The translations under genes and the position numbers were made by a program. From assembly GCA_032718475.1 (NCBI GenBank), contig JAUCBJ010005133.1, forward strand, positions 1-64,000: DNA of 64,000 bases, given 5' to 3'. This DNA is from Nemertoderma westbladi (lineage: Eukaryota > Xenacoelomorpha > Nemertodermatida > Nemertodermatidae). The notes beneath the pieces are model-generated. The model made no database searches. It was not told where the DNA came from and saw nothing but the letters and a program-made list of their open reading frames with translations. The stretch's first letter is position 1. Each line of letters opens with the position of its first letter. Below are positions 1-10,985 of the stretch, in pieces.

Positions 1-11
1 TAAAGCGTTTT

Positions 12-542
12 AAAAAAGTGTATTTTGCGAAATCGCACCATCCTATCCATTACCATCACGTATCATTACCATTGTCCATATTAGTCGTGATTTTTTCATA
101 TCAATAGAAATCTTGCGTTGCAAGGATTCGCAATATGTAAGAATGTCTGAATTTCGTTGAGAAACAGCTGAGAAATAGGCGCTCAAAGATTGCAAGTATT
201 ATACTTCGCTGGAGGCCATTATTCGAATTAATAAGTACACAAAATTCTAGAATATGTTGTTTATTTTATGAGTTGGTGAGCAACATCGGTATGCCTATAC
301 AATTTCTCACGAAATGTTCCAGAATATCGTGTATTTATTAAATAGAATAAATGGCCTGCAGTGAACTATAATTCTTGCAATCTTTGAACGCCTATATATC
401 AGCTGTTTCTCAACGAAATTCAGATATTGTTACATATTATGAATCCTTGCAACGGCAAGCTTTCTAGTGATATAAAGATTCTTCACTAATGTGAAGAATG
501 GCGACGATAGGATATGTGCAATTTCGCAAAAGACACTTTTTT
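12..542. mobile_element. 530-bp foldback (inverted-repeat) element
   Basis: The first 260 bases (about 12-275) reappear as an imperfect reverse complement at about 300-542. Shared blocks include AAAAAAGTGT at the outer end, GTTGCAAGGATTC, and CTGAATTTCGTTGAGAAACA. The arms meet with only about 25 bases between them, so the single strand could fold into one long hairpin. No coding capacity is visible. The form fits a foldback MITE. A target duplication cannot be fixed because the flanks are T/A runs. Confidence 0.8.
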
Positions 543-562
543 ACTCTGTCCGTCTGTCTGTC

Positions 563-1531
563 TGTAATTAAAAATTCATTCGTAAATAACTTTTGAAGAT
601 TTTAACCATTTACAACCAAATTGTATGGGCATACTAGAGAAAAAATTCGAATATTTTTTAAAGTTACGGGCAAGTACCTCTTGAACTTTTGATTCCAGGT
701 CAAATCGAACTAGTTCGCGTGCTGCGCGATGCCCCACGAACGTGTTATAATTTACTACAGCGGATCCCAAACCAGCTATAAGAATTTACGCCTCTACCAA
801 ACCTTATAAAATTCAAACTATATATAACTTTCTATTGTTCAGATTGTGCAAGACATTAACGACTGTACAAACAGTCGATAATGTTTCAGCTGACAACTAC
901 AAGTTAACTTTGTGTTAATTAACACGCCGCCTCCGAACCAGCTTATAATCCATAAATTCCATTGTTATCTCGGAATTTACATGTTATATAATATTATTAT
1001 TTATTTATTTACCTCGTCTTTAATCAAGTGGAATTATTTTTGTTATTATGTTGGTCGCAATTTGTTATATTTCCCAGTTTTTTTCTTCCTCGTAAAATTC
1101 CCTTGGTTTAATTTTTTTGGCAACGCAATGTGATAAATATTATGTGCTGTGGTGAATGTTTGTTCTTCGTTGTGAAATATAATTGATTAATTATGTTATG
1201 TATTATTGTATTTATGATACAGTATAAATCCACATTGTATATTACAGATGGTTATTTTATTCAAAATTTCAGAATCGTTTAGCCGAAAAACACTTCAACA
1301 ATAACCTTTTCATGAGGTTCCGCTGCTATGAAATGCGTTATTCAGCTTATCTTACTACATAAGCCCGGGCAATATAACCAGTCAAATTTCAAAATTACTC
1401 AACTCGCAAAAAAATAATACTGCCGCAATTGGGGTCTCGAACCTAATAAATAATATCAAAGCTACGCCGATCTGTCGACTGCTTTCGCACGAGTAAAAGT
1501 TATTTCGGAAAACTAGATGAGACTCAGTACT
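563..1531. other. No gene recognised
   Basis: AT-rich sequence with only short chance frames. It starts just after a short CTGT run and I see no domain, RNA gene or mobile-element terminus in it. A GGTCTCGAACC word near 1431 resembles a pol III B box but has no partner A box. Confidence 0.5.
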
Positions 1532-1700
1532 GTGAAAGAAACCTAATTCTAGTGAAAGAAAATACTTCTAGTGAAATAAAGTAATTCTAGTAAAATAAAG
1601 TAATTCTAGTAAAAGAAAGTAATTCTAGTAAAATAAACTAATTCTAGTAAAAGAATGTAATTCTAGTGACAGAGAGTAATTCTTCTATAGAATAAAGTTA
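1532..1700 (+). repeat. 19-bp minisatellite, about 8 units
   Basis: Tandem units built on GTAATTCTAGTAAAATAAA, with variants at the last positions (AAAAGAAA, GACAGAGA). Units are cleanest between about 1581 and 1680 and decay at both sides. Confidence 0.8.
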
Positions 1701-3163
1701 TACTAAATAAGTGATCCATTTTTCGCGGTTATTTTACAAATGTATGTTTTCTTATATGAATAGTTATTGTTTTACTAATGGTACCTAACTATAGTCCCTA
1801 AAACTGCTAAGTATATAGAAGTAACCGGTGCACCACTGTATGGAACTAACTTTGGGTGACCCGAGATATGGTTCAATCTATATTACATGGGGAGAAGCGC
1901 AATTATTATTATTATTTTATTGTAAAAGGATCGAATTTATGGAAAATAATCCGATGAACCACTATGTGGTCTGGTGTTGGAGTTTATCTTATGTTACATC
2001 ATGTTTTATTTTATGCAACAATTTAATCGACATGCCAGTGTGTATATTATATGGGTTATAGAGGGTTTATTTATTTTATTGGCTGAAACTCGGTCTGTCT
2101 GTTTTATTTTAATTAAGTAGCGAAGAATAAGTAGAATAAAAAAATTGCTTCGGATGAATTGCGATTAGTTTTAGGTTAACTCCTGTTTGTCTATTTTGAT
2201 TTACCTATTACTATTAATAATCTTTGCAAATCTACTTATTCTAAATTGTTTGGTGTTTGTCGAACTGATTTAAACTCTTTTCTTATCTCTCAGGGTGGCG
2301 GTGGCTGTTAGTGTTCGTGGACTATCTTTCCTTTCTATCGCCGGTGCCTGGGTAACTCTATTATTATAGACCATCTCTTCTGTTTTACCTGCTGTCCGTT
2401 GGTTTACTGCGTGGTCGCGTCTATATTCTTTAGACATGCATTTGGTTGTTTGTGTCTGCGTTGCGTAGTGTTTACTGTTTAGTTATCATTACAATATAAT
2501 ACTCTGTCGTCTGACTTTGTCTGCCGCGGTGGTCTATATCTGTCTACTACAATAACAGCCTTTTTAATATCTAAAAAAATTTATTTTTACAGATTTTAAT
2601 TTATTTTCAATTATCTAATTTTTATCCTCTGACATTTCAAGGTCTTGTATTAAAATAATGATGTTACCAAATTTAAAATTTCATCATAACCCTAACCATA
2701 AGTCATAAGCTCGAAATCAAAACAGTACTTGATTTAGTTAGAGCGGTGTTGACGCTGGGCTGGTTACATTATTGTATTCATTTGCGTTTTGATCTGAGCA
2801 ACTAAAGTCTATACACAACAAAACAATCTAAACCTATTCTAACCTAAAAATTAAATTGGTTATATTTCAAATAGGTATGTGATAGTGATTATTATCTTCT
2901 GTATGAAAGAAAGGCTGGCTGTATTTTCTGTGTGTTTATATGTTATTTATTACAATTATAATATCGATTTAAATTGAGTTGGTGCCCAGTTTACAATCTA
3001 TGATTTCTGCTTTTTTTGTGCCATTATTTCCAGTCCATCACTCGCCTTTCATTGTTCCTCTTGTTTATATTTATATCAATCTATATCTCTTATATCAATC
3101 TTATATCAATCAATTTATTACAATCAATTTGTTGACTGTTAAAGATTCATTACATTGGAGAGC
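1701..3163. other. No gene recognised
   Basis: AT-rich intergenic sequence. A moderately GC-richer patch near 2290-2560 has no open frame of note. No known repeat boundary or RNA gene was recognised. Confidence 0.5.
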
Positions 3164-3187
3164 GGGGGGGGGGGGGGGGGGGGGGGG
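3164..3187 (+). repeat. poly-G tract, 24 G
   Basis: An uninterrupted run of 24 guanines. It makes a glycine run in one reading frame, which is not evidence of a gene. Confidence 0.95.
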
Positions 3188-3359
3188 TTGCAAATGTAAT
3201 CATAATGGTTCCAGTACGCTTGCTTATGCACGAATACCCTTTTAGAGTCACATTACCACAGCACTACTAATCGGTCTGCTGCATTGACACTGCATATTGA
3301 GATGCTAAGCCAACTTAACTAAAACATTTTGTCACCACCATGCAATCCACAATTTTAAT

Positions 3360-3727
3360 TGGCAGTCCCAATGCAGGGTGCATTAAGAATGCTTTGCCGG
3401 GTTAGCAACAAAGTTGCACCGCCACAACTCCCTATCCCCCTTGACTTTCGCGAGATTATCCGCATATCTTCAAGGCCAGTGTCGTTTAGGAGGCGTCTCA
3501 CAAAAAGTCATGGGCTGTCCACCAGGCTTATTTTCTCCATGGGGCTACCAAAGAACAATATTGTGCACAGGCTGGTACTCACGGTGAAAATAATGTCCTG
3601 CCATGTGGTGTGGAGGCGGCTTTGTTCTAGTATCAAGCTTGGGGGAACCTATTAGTCACCTCCAATTTTATATAATGTCTGGTTGGAGATGTGTGCATTG
3701 TACTTGAAACAGTGAAGTGAACCCGAC
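3360..3727 (-). mobile_element. LINE family A, 3'-end fragment (diverged)
   Basis: The minus strand encodes the C-terminal end of the LINE that is much better preserved at 19.0-19.6 kb and 43.5-44.1 kb: tracts related to GGVSLVPPSLTLEQNRL, the HGGQPMTFLRRILKDTG block and the terminal RN-V-D-KPAQHS block, here with substitutions and indels. It is an old, dead fragment. Confidence 0.85.
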
Positions 3728-4724
3728 TAGGGATGCAACAGAGCTCCGGGGCTCCGGGCCAATTTTCTGGCTCTGGTTCCGGCTCCGGGCAAATTAATCC
3801 GGAACTTATGTTTTTTAAGTTCGCATTAAAATAATAAGTTTTATTCTTAAATTGTTTACTTTTTCTTTCGAATATACCTCAAAATCGGGAGAAATATGAG
3901 TACTTTTTCCCTAGGGAAAAAAAGTAATCAATAGGATTGCATTGATTGTTCTTTTTTCCGGGCGAAAAAAGTCAATTTCCAATATTGGTTTACTATATGT
4001 AGTTAAGCGGATCTTTAGTTAGGTAATAAATATTCGAGAACACTAAATTATATATATAACATTGAGTAAGGCAACATCGAGAGTTGAAGAGTACAATAAT
4101 TACAATAGCAGTAACTATGGAAGCAATACATGAATTTCACGAATAAACGGACATAGGAGCTCATAAAAAAACCTTCGCAGATAATCTTTTTAATGTTTGG
4201 ATCTCATGCCTAACATCCTAAAGTATCTGAAATGAGAAATTGGAAGCAAATTCCGTTATGTGTGGGCTCCTACTTGCAAGTTGAAATTGACTACATTTTT
4301 TAACATTTTCCAAAAATCTCTGTGCGAATTTTGCCTACAGTTAAGGCGACAATACAGTCATTATAAATAACATTAATCCTAGTCTGTTTATTAGCCTGTG
4401 TGAGTGATGGTTCAACCTCGGTTGTAGTTAAGAAATAAATTAATTTTGGTTTCCTAGAGATCAATCAACTTCGTTTGAAAAAATAGCAAAACGCTATTGC
4501 GAATTTCGTAATTCCGTAACGAAAACATGACATTTTTTTAAATAGCTTTTAAACTACTCAACATGTGACTTTCAAATTTTAAATTCTCTTCCTCTAACCG
4601 CTGGGCAATACGCAATTATTTTCCTTTTGTGGCAATGTGATATATAAGTCGATATATTTGCGTTACGGAATTACAATTTCACGTTACGGAATTACGTTAG
4701 GGAATTACAATTTTCCAACAATGC
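3728..4724. other. No gene; GGCTCCGG-rich patch and TTACGGAATTAC words
   Basis: At 3735-3790 GGCTCCGG-type words recur after AGGGATGCAAC, which resembles hAT-type termini, but I found no opposite end. At 4506, 4663, 4683 and 4696 the words GTAATTCCGTAAC or GTTACGGAATTAC occur in both orientations. Nothing coding is visible. Confidence 0.4.
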
Positions 4725-5308
4725 GTGGAGACTGGTACACTGAGAAACGTTGGTGTGGACTGGTACACTGCTATACATTAGTGTTGGTGTAGACTGGTAC
4801 ACTCAAAGACGTTAGTGTTGGTGTAGACTGGTACACTGCGAGACGTTAGTGTTGGTGTAGACTGGTACACTGCAAGACGTTAGTGTTGGTGTCGACTGGT
4901 ACACAGCGAGACGTTAGTGTTGGTGTAGACTGGTACACTGAGAGACGTTAGTGTTGGTGTTGACTGGTACACTGCGAGACGTTAGTGTTGGTGTAGACTG
5001 GTACACCGCGAAACTTTAGTGTTGGTTTAGACTGGTACACTGAGAGACGCTAGTGTTGGTGTAGACTGGTACACTGAGAGACGTTAGTGTTGGTGTAGAT
5101 TGGTACACTGCGAGACGTTAGTGTTGGTGTAGACTGGTACACCGCGAAACTTTAGTGTTGGTTTAGACTGGTACACTGAGAGACGTTAGTGTTGGTGTAG
5201 ACTGGTACACCGCGAAACTTTAGTGTTGGTTTAGACTGGCACACTGAGAGACGTTAGTGTTGGTGTAGACTGGTACACTGAGAGACGTTACTGTTGGTGT
5301 AGACTGGT
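4725..5308 (+). repeat. ~34-bp minisatellite, about 17 units
   Basis: Units built on GTGTTGGTGTAGACTGGTAC followed by ACTGCGAGACGTTA. Two unit variants (one with GCGAAACTTTAGTG, one with GAGAGACGTTAGTG) alternate in blocks between 4980 and 5240, which suggests higher-order duplication of pairs of units. Confidence 0.9.
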
Positions 5309-5372
5309 AAAATAAATTTAACTGTAGTATTTTACTATATTTATAGTAAAATACTACAGTTAAATTTATTTT
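5309..5372. repeat. Perfect 31-bp-arm palindrome
   Basis: Left arm 5309-5339 and right arm 5342-5372 are exact reverse complements separated by TT. The palindrome sits at the last unit of the 34-bp minisatellite. Arms contain AACTGTAGTATTTTACTATA. Such a short-looped palindrome is predicted to extrude as a cruciform. Confidence 0.95.
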
Positions 5373-5568
5373 GTAACAATATATCACTATGTAACACTAT
5401 ATTTTAATTAAAGAATTTAGCAAAAAAAGTACCAATTTAAAAATAAAATTATGTTTTTATTACATGGGAAAAAAAATTATCTCGACTCTTTATTAACCTT
5501 GATGGCGCTCGGTAAATAAATGCCTCGAGAATATTGAAAAAAAGTCTTAATTTTTTCCATGTGAGACA

Positions 5569-5592
5569 GGGGGGGGGGGGGGGGGGGGGGGG
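5569..5592 (+). repeat. poly-G tract, 24 G
   Basis: A second uninterrupted run of 24 G, the same length as the one at 3164. On the minus strand it makes a polyproline run in a spurious frame. Confidence 0.95.
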
Positions 5593-6081
5593 TGCAGTAA
5601 TTCGACATAATTGTTTTAATCGATTTAACATTAAACACTAATTTCATATTTGACCTTGCTGATATTTTTCACAAAATTTGCACCAAAACTGGTTTGAATG
5701 AATTTTAAGAAAAACTACCAGTCAAAATTGCTTATCTGTACTACACTAGCTTGCGTACCAAATTTCGCGGTTCTATACTAATTTTAAACGAAGCCTTAGG
5801 ACTTCAAAGTCTAAAAAAAATTTAAAAATGCAAAGTGAGAAAAATCAAGTTTATAATCAACAGTTAGAATAAATTGATTTTCAATTTAGATCACATGAAA
5901 TATATAAAAAATGGTTTCTCATCTCGCCGTAGACCCGTTTCTTATGAGGATTTCAAAAAATTTGAACAATTCAGTATCTGTTTCCATGCTTGTCAAAACT
6001 TTCAAAACTGCTCATGCTTGTCTGTCTGTAGGACTGTCCGTCAAAATATACTAATTACTTACATAACAAGCTAAAATAAAT
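5593..6081. other. No gene; possible relic of the TCTGTCCG repeat
   Basis: AT-rich. The tail 5990-6060 carries TCTGTCTGTAGGACTGTCCGT and CAAAATATA, which resembles the interspersed repeat at 40.3-40.7 kb, but the match is too short to classify firmly. Confidence 0.4.
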
Positions 6082-7497
6082 AGTGTTTGGTTGGAGATGT
6101 GTGCATTGTACTTGACACAATGAACCCGGTGTAGCATTCTTGTGAATGTGCCATCCAGATATTTGGTGTCCTCAGCAGTTAGAGCCTAGCATGGACTCCC
6201 ATAGAGGAGTACTGGAACTACAGCTGCTCTAAATAATCGGACCTTTTTAAGTTTCCGATTAATTCTCGGTGACTTACAAATCCTGGAAAGGATATTCAAG
6301 GCTGTCCATGCCTTTCCCTTACGTATTCGAAGGTCCTCACCTGACTTCCGGATCCATGATCCCAGGTAACAGAAGTCGTCCACATGCTCAAGCATACCAT
6401 CCTTTGAGCTTATGCTCATCCGGTCAGAGACTTGCTGAGGACTTTCAAAGTTAACTGTCAAAATTTTGGTCTTTCTGGAGTTAATAAAAATACCAATACT
6501 AGAAGCAGCCTGTTCTAATGAGCTGAGGAGCCATTGGGCTCCCTCTAATGATTCTGAGAGTACTCCTAAGTCATCAGCAAAGTAAAAAAAGTAAATTTTC
6601 TTCGGCCACTTGGCCAGGGATTACGCACAAAGTCTGACGACTTATTTCCAGTGCGTTCCCCCCAGAACTTTACTCCCCATAGGAAACTCCAATACTCATT
6701 TAGCTACCACTTAAGGATGCAAGGCAGAGATGCGCCCAGGCTGGTCCCTTTAAAGCATTCGTGCCGAAACGTAAACTGTCCTGCCCGTTGTGAGGATCGA
6801 ACCCACGACCTATGGGAGATGTGAATTCAATGCGACCATTACACCAAGGTGGAACCTCTAGGAAAATCTTGGCAGGATTTCCTCGACTTCTGGAGCCAGT
6901 AGGTGGAGTTATCATCACCCCATTATCATTATGATGATCTAAGGACATGCATAGAACATAGTCAACCACAATTATGAATAAGAATGGTGCAAGTGTGTCT
7001 CCCTGGAGGACGCCCCATAACACTTCGAATGGTTCTGTGCCACCGTCAACAGTAGACACAAATGTTGTCGAACCATCGTATACTGATCTGATTGCTGCAA
7101 TAATTTCATCAGGAATCCCATATAATGAAAGTATGCTGAACATACGTGAGCGAGAGACTGAATCAAAGGCCTTGAAGAAGTCAACCAAGATAACAGCCAG
7201 ATGTCTGTCTTTCTTTTTTGATGACTCTTGAATTATCCCTCTAAGTGCCAAAATGGGCTCCATGGTCCCACGACCTTTACGGAACCCATTCTGATTTCCA
7301 CGGAGCAGTCTCTCAGTGGGGGATCCCTGATACGATTTAATAGTTGTATAGCTTTGCAGCAATCGAGATCAATGGGATTCCATTAGAGTGTTAGGTTGCC
7401 CTTCTTGGGAACTTTCCTTCTGTAAAGTTATCAGGCCTTACCCTGTCATTATTGAGGAGCTTTTCAAAGTGGGCCTTCCAACCATTAAGGCCCTTCT
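6082..7497 (-). mobile_element. LINE family A, truncated and decayed copy
   Basis: The minus strand reads part of a non-LTR retrotransposon. From 7497 down, it shows linker, the reverse transcriptase segment with AVILVDFFKAFDSV (motif A), LQGDTLAPFLFIIVVDYVL (motif B) and then the C-terminal region with FRAAVVPVLLYGSPC. The catalytic FADD segment is lost where a SINE interrupts the copy at 6583-6856. Frames are broken several times. The part downstream of YNAH (3' end) is absent, and the 5' part is deleted near 7390-7440. Confidence 0.9.
6583..6856 (-). mobile_element. tRNA-derived SINE, copy 1
   Basis: Read on the minus strand it begins GGTTCCACCTTGGTGTAATGG, with an A box close to TGGTGTAGTGG and a B box GGTTCGATCCT about 45 bases later, as in a tRNA-derived pol III promoter. 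A body of about 200 bases follows and ends in an A/T-rich tail. It interrupts the LINE at 6082-7497; the intact LINE at 44.1 kb shows the uninterrupted sequence. Confidence 0.9.
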
Positions 7498-7634
7498 TTA
7501 GATTCACAGTGGGTTTAATCGAACCGCTGCAGGCGTTGTCGGCACCTTCACAACAATCAATTTGGTGTTGCTATATTGAACAAAAGTTGAAGAAATTACT
7601 TACACTATTGCGTCAATGCGATATTATAATATCC

Positions 7635-7743
7635 ATTAAAATAAATACCTCTAGATTTAGTGGGTGCCCACACCTACTAAATCAATCATTGTGGATGTCC
7701 ATATTGTACATGCGGTGGTGTAATTAGAGGTATTTATTTTAAT
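7635..7743. mobile_element. 109-bp miniature inverted-repeat element
   Basis: Perfect 19-bp terminal inverted repeats, ATTAAAATAAATACCTCTA at 7635-7653 and its complement at 7725-7743. A second inner hairpin lies between GATTTAGT and ACTAAATC near 7654-7682. The element is non-coding. Confidence 0.75.
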
Positions 7744-8046
7744 ATTAAAAAAATATACAAAAATATTACGCGAGTTTATAGGATACGGGTATCACTATCT
7801 TAACCTGTGTGTCTGTAGATCCGTATATAAGCGTTAATAACTCAGCCAATCCTCGATAAAATCTATCCAAACTTGGTACACGTGTTGTTTGGCAAAATTT
7901 TGAAATTTTCCAAGTGTAATTTACCTGTGGTCTTCGAGAAACTAAGATAAAATCAGTAAATTTGTTAATTCAGTTAATTGCAGTAAATGAAGGCATTTTC
8001 AGGGTTCCCTTTCATTTAAATTAATTATTTTTTGTACTATGAAAAG

Positions 8047-8323
8047 TAAAAAAGTAAATTATTCATCGGCCGCTAGGCCAGGGATTACGCACAAAGTCTC
8101 ACGACTTATTTCCAGTGCGGTCCGTCCCCCCAGAACTTTACTCCCCAGAGGAAACTCCAGTACTCATTTAGCTACCACTTACGGATGGAAGGCAGTGCGC
8201 CCTGGCTGGTACCTTTAAATCATTCGTGCCGAAACGAAAACTGTCCTGGCCCCCATGTGAGGATCGAACCCACGACCTATGGGAGATGTGAATTCAATGC
8301 AACCACTACACCAAGGGGGAACC
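8047..8323 (-). mobile_element. tRNA-derived SINE, copy 2
   Basis: Same family and orientation as the copy at 6583. The A box TGGTGTAGTGG and B box GGTTCGATCCT are readable on the minus strand. The body matches over its whole length, including the GGCC-rich end near 8066-8080. Confidence 0.9.
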
Positions 8324-8496
8324 TTGGAGAGTAAATTAAATCTACTTAAAAAGTTATAATGCTGGAATTCCCATCCCCCGTTCCAGGATAGTTATAAAAC
8401 CAGAAAATAACGAAAAAGACGAAATTATTAACGAAAATATCGAAATTATAAAACTTTAATTTGTATATAATGTTATGTTATAATGTTATAAAACTT

Positions 8497-9033
8497 TAAA
8501 CACAGTTAGGTCAGGTCCCCAGATCCTGCTACCACTATGGCAGTAATGTGGTACTACCTGTAGCTGTCAGCCCAGTAGGGCAGGCCCGATAAGCACTTAG
8601 CCTATTCATTATTTAGTTGATCAAGAGTGGGTTGGTTTAGCCCCGTCACCTAAATAAGTCATTGAGGGCTATAGCGCCTAGGGCACCATTGAAGGCAAAG
8701 GCAGTACGCATCTGCAATAGAGATGATACACACCCCGCCCTGTCTATACTGGATGCTCCTCTACCAGTGTCAGGTAACCTAACCCAGGAGGCACACTTGG
8801 TTCAGGGTGTAACAAATGGACCCCTACAGTCGGCAGCAGGCTGTAGGTCATGGATAGGCGGAAGGTAATCAACCAACGGCTAGACATGCTGACAAGGTCG
8901 GCGGAAGGTAATCAACCAACGGCGACCTACTGCGAAGACGCTTGTAGGAGTTGCGACCACAAGCGGTTTACTCTCGCAACTGAAATAATATATAGTTACT
9001 GTCCGAGTTCGCTCGACTTAGTAGTAGTAGTAA
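8497..9033 (+). mobile_element. 537-bp non-LTR retro-insertion with TAG tail
   Basis: Flanked by a 9-bp target duplication ATAAAACTT (8488-8496 and 9034-9042) and lying inside the left foldback arm, whose uninterrupted form is seen in the right arm. It ends TCCGAGTTCGCTCGACT followed by TAG repeats. No complete ORF is visible. A duplicated word GGCGGAAGGTAATCAACCAA occurs at about 8857 and 8899. It may be a SINE or a truncated LINE. Its 3' end recurs in the 61-bp insertion at 25190. Confidence 0.75.
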
Positions 9034-9176
9034 ATAAAACTTCACTTTCCAGTACGATAGGTATTATTAGAAGGCACACTTTACATGTTATAATTAATAA
9101 AATCCGATAATTTTGCCCCATTTTCGACTCTAAAAGTAATTTAATACCAAATACTGTCTCTGCTGATTGGTTTTTA

Positions 9177-9556
9177 GGGGCCGTCCAAGTATGACGTCTG
9201 CACTTTTCCCCAAAATGTTGACCCCCTCCCTCCCCTAAATCAGATGTCATCAGATATGCGTTGACCCCCCCCCCCCTCCCCTAAATCAGATTAAAAAAAA
9301 ATTCGCGTCCTTATCACTGAAACATGGTGACTGGTAACTGAAACAGAAGGTCGTGCTACGGGCCTTCGGGGGCTTCGAACAATTAAAATAGGCAAGCTTT
9401 TTACTCTTCTGCTATATCTCTTCTAGCACCTATAAATGAACATGCTGACGTCAGATTTTGGCTGACCCCCTCCCCTCCCCTCATCAGCACGTCATCAGAT
9501 TTTCCCAACCCCCCCCCCCCCCCCCTAAAGTGCTGACGTCATACTTGGACGGCCCC
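9177..9556. mobile_element. Harbinger/ISL2EU-like MITE, 380 bp
   Basis: Terminal inverted repeats begin GGGGCCGTCCAAGTATGACG and read on through a GCACTTT motif at both ends. The element is flanked by TTA on both sides (9174-9176, 9557-9559), as expected for a 3-bp target duplication of the PIF/Harbinger group. Subterminal C-rich runs (12 C at 9265, 17 C at 9509) and no ORF are typical of this kind of MITE. Confidence 0.85.
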
Positions 9557-10100
9557 TTAGGGGTAATCCAATGATGTCAAAAAACCACAAGATGGCGCTT
9601 AAATTAGGACAGTTCAGTCGACTGCATTGCGACTGCAGGACTGCAACCTCGGAATATAATAATAGAATATAATTATAATCCAAAAACGCACTCGCCGCGC
9701 TGCGCCACTTTCCTGGCAGTCACTGTACAGTGTACACCTGGAACGCGAAGGTACCGTACGCCGTAATGGGTATGCAGTGTTGGGTTAGGGTACCGGCTGA
9801 CCGAACCGGTTCCTTTAACTTTCCCCTTCAGCTCAGGCTGTACCATCCTTGTAATAATGTAATACACCACCCAACAACCAACCGGCAGACAGTATTTGGT
9901 ATTAAATTACTTTTTAGGTCGAAAATGGTGCGAGTAATAATACCTATCGTACTGGAAAGCGAGATTTTGTAGATTGTTTTATAATTTCGATAGTTTCGTT
10001 GATAATTTCGCTTTTTTTCGTTATTTTCGGGTTTTATAAATATCCTAGAGTATGATGTATAACTATCCCCCATTTCATTATAGTTTTTAATTAGAAGAAC

Positions 10101-10869
10101 TTCCCCTCCCCTTTTATTTGTTGACGGTTTGGTTAAATTTCTTAAATACCGATTTTGTTAAAGAATCGCTCAAATTTAATTTGCATCTCATAACTGAGCC
10201 TCGCGAGCTGCGCGAAAGACCCACGACCGTCTAACTATAACCATCCTGGTCTTTTGAATGTAACCGATTTGGCTGTAACCGGTTAATATAATATGCCGTC
10301 TTCTACTTCTTTACTGCCAGAAAAATATGTTAAGTCCAAATAATATTTCCCCTGTTGGTCTCCCTATTGGAAGAATGTTGTTGACGGGGAACTAACGTCA
10401 CATAGTGTCGGCTTTTCAGTTTGCCTTTTCCATAGAAATGTAGGCCTATACGGTATGATACAATATTATATTAATTAGGACATTCCATTAATTTAGGCCA
10501 TTCTTACCAAAAGTTATCCAATAAGTCTGATACGGTAGTTCTATCGATGTTTTACGAGATATATAAATCTGTATGTAAATCTTTTAGTTTTAATTTCCCA
10601 TTTCCTGGGTGCTACTAACTGGGATTAACTGTAGGGTCAATAATAATATCTCATCAAAATATACCGTAGATTGACGTGATTTGTGACGGGAAGTGACTTA
10701 GGCACAAATTTCTATAAAATTATAAATGATAATTTTATTTTTCCTTATGTTATTATGTATTAAATACATTATATATTCAAGATTTGTTTTTAATTAGAAT
10801 ACAGGAATAATAATCTATACCTTGTGTGATGGATAGAGTGCAGCAGAAAAGACATAAGTGAGGAAAGCA
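10101..10869. other. No gene recognised
   Basis: AT-rich intergenic sequence without recognisable domains or repeat termini. Confidence 0.45.
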
Positions 10870-10985
10870 AAGGCTTGGGTGGGTAGCTTTATCTAAAATG
10901 GATACCATCTGGAAATCAGATCTCTCCAGGCACCTGAAGACTAAGATCTTTCGAGCCACAGTGGAAAGTGTACCTCTAAATTTAT
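10870..10985 (+). mobile_element. Relic of a second LINE (post-RT region)
   Basis: The plus strand reads a short piece with the order WVALSKMDTIWKSDLSRHLK then TKIFRATVESVPL. This matches the usual layout after the reverse transcriptase of non-LTR elements (a tryptophan-rich segment, then K-KIFRA-V-S-LLYG). It differs from family A, so a different LINE family is implied. Confidence 0.5.

Larger units (their letters stand above)
8345..10100. mobile_element. Large foldback element with nested insertions
   Basis: Two arms are inverted copies. The left arm (8345-8496, resuming at 9034-9176) contains ATAACGAAAAAGACGAAATT and TTCCAGTACGATAGGTATTA. The right arm (9889-10100) carries the reverse complements in the same order. 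The left arm is split by a 537-bp retro-insertion and, further in, by a 380-bp MITE. About 330 bases of unrecognised sequence form the loop (9557-9888). No transposase is present. Confidence 0.75.

Noticed and set aside
2979-3245. ORF with a polyglycine run
   Set aside because: Created by the 24-G tract; no domain or codon signal around it.
4725-5308. CRISPR array
   Set aside because: Units are contiguous with no unique spacers, and the context is animal DNA.
8047-8323. tRNA gene (A and B boxes present)
   Set aside because: The same sequence recurs four times with a 200-base non-tRNA body and tail, so it is a SINE.
9673-9972. Overlapping 65- and 80-codon frames around 9.7-9.97 kb
   Set aside because: They lie in the loop and right arm of the foldback element and match no domain.
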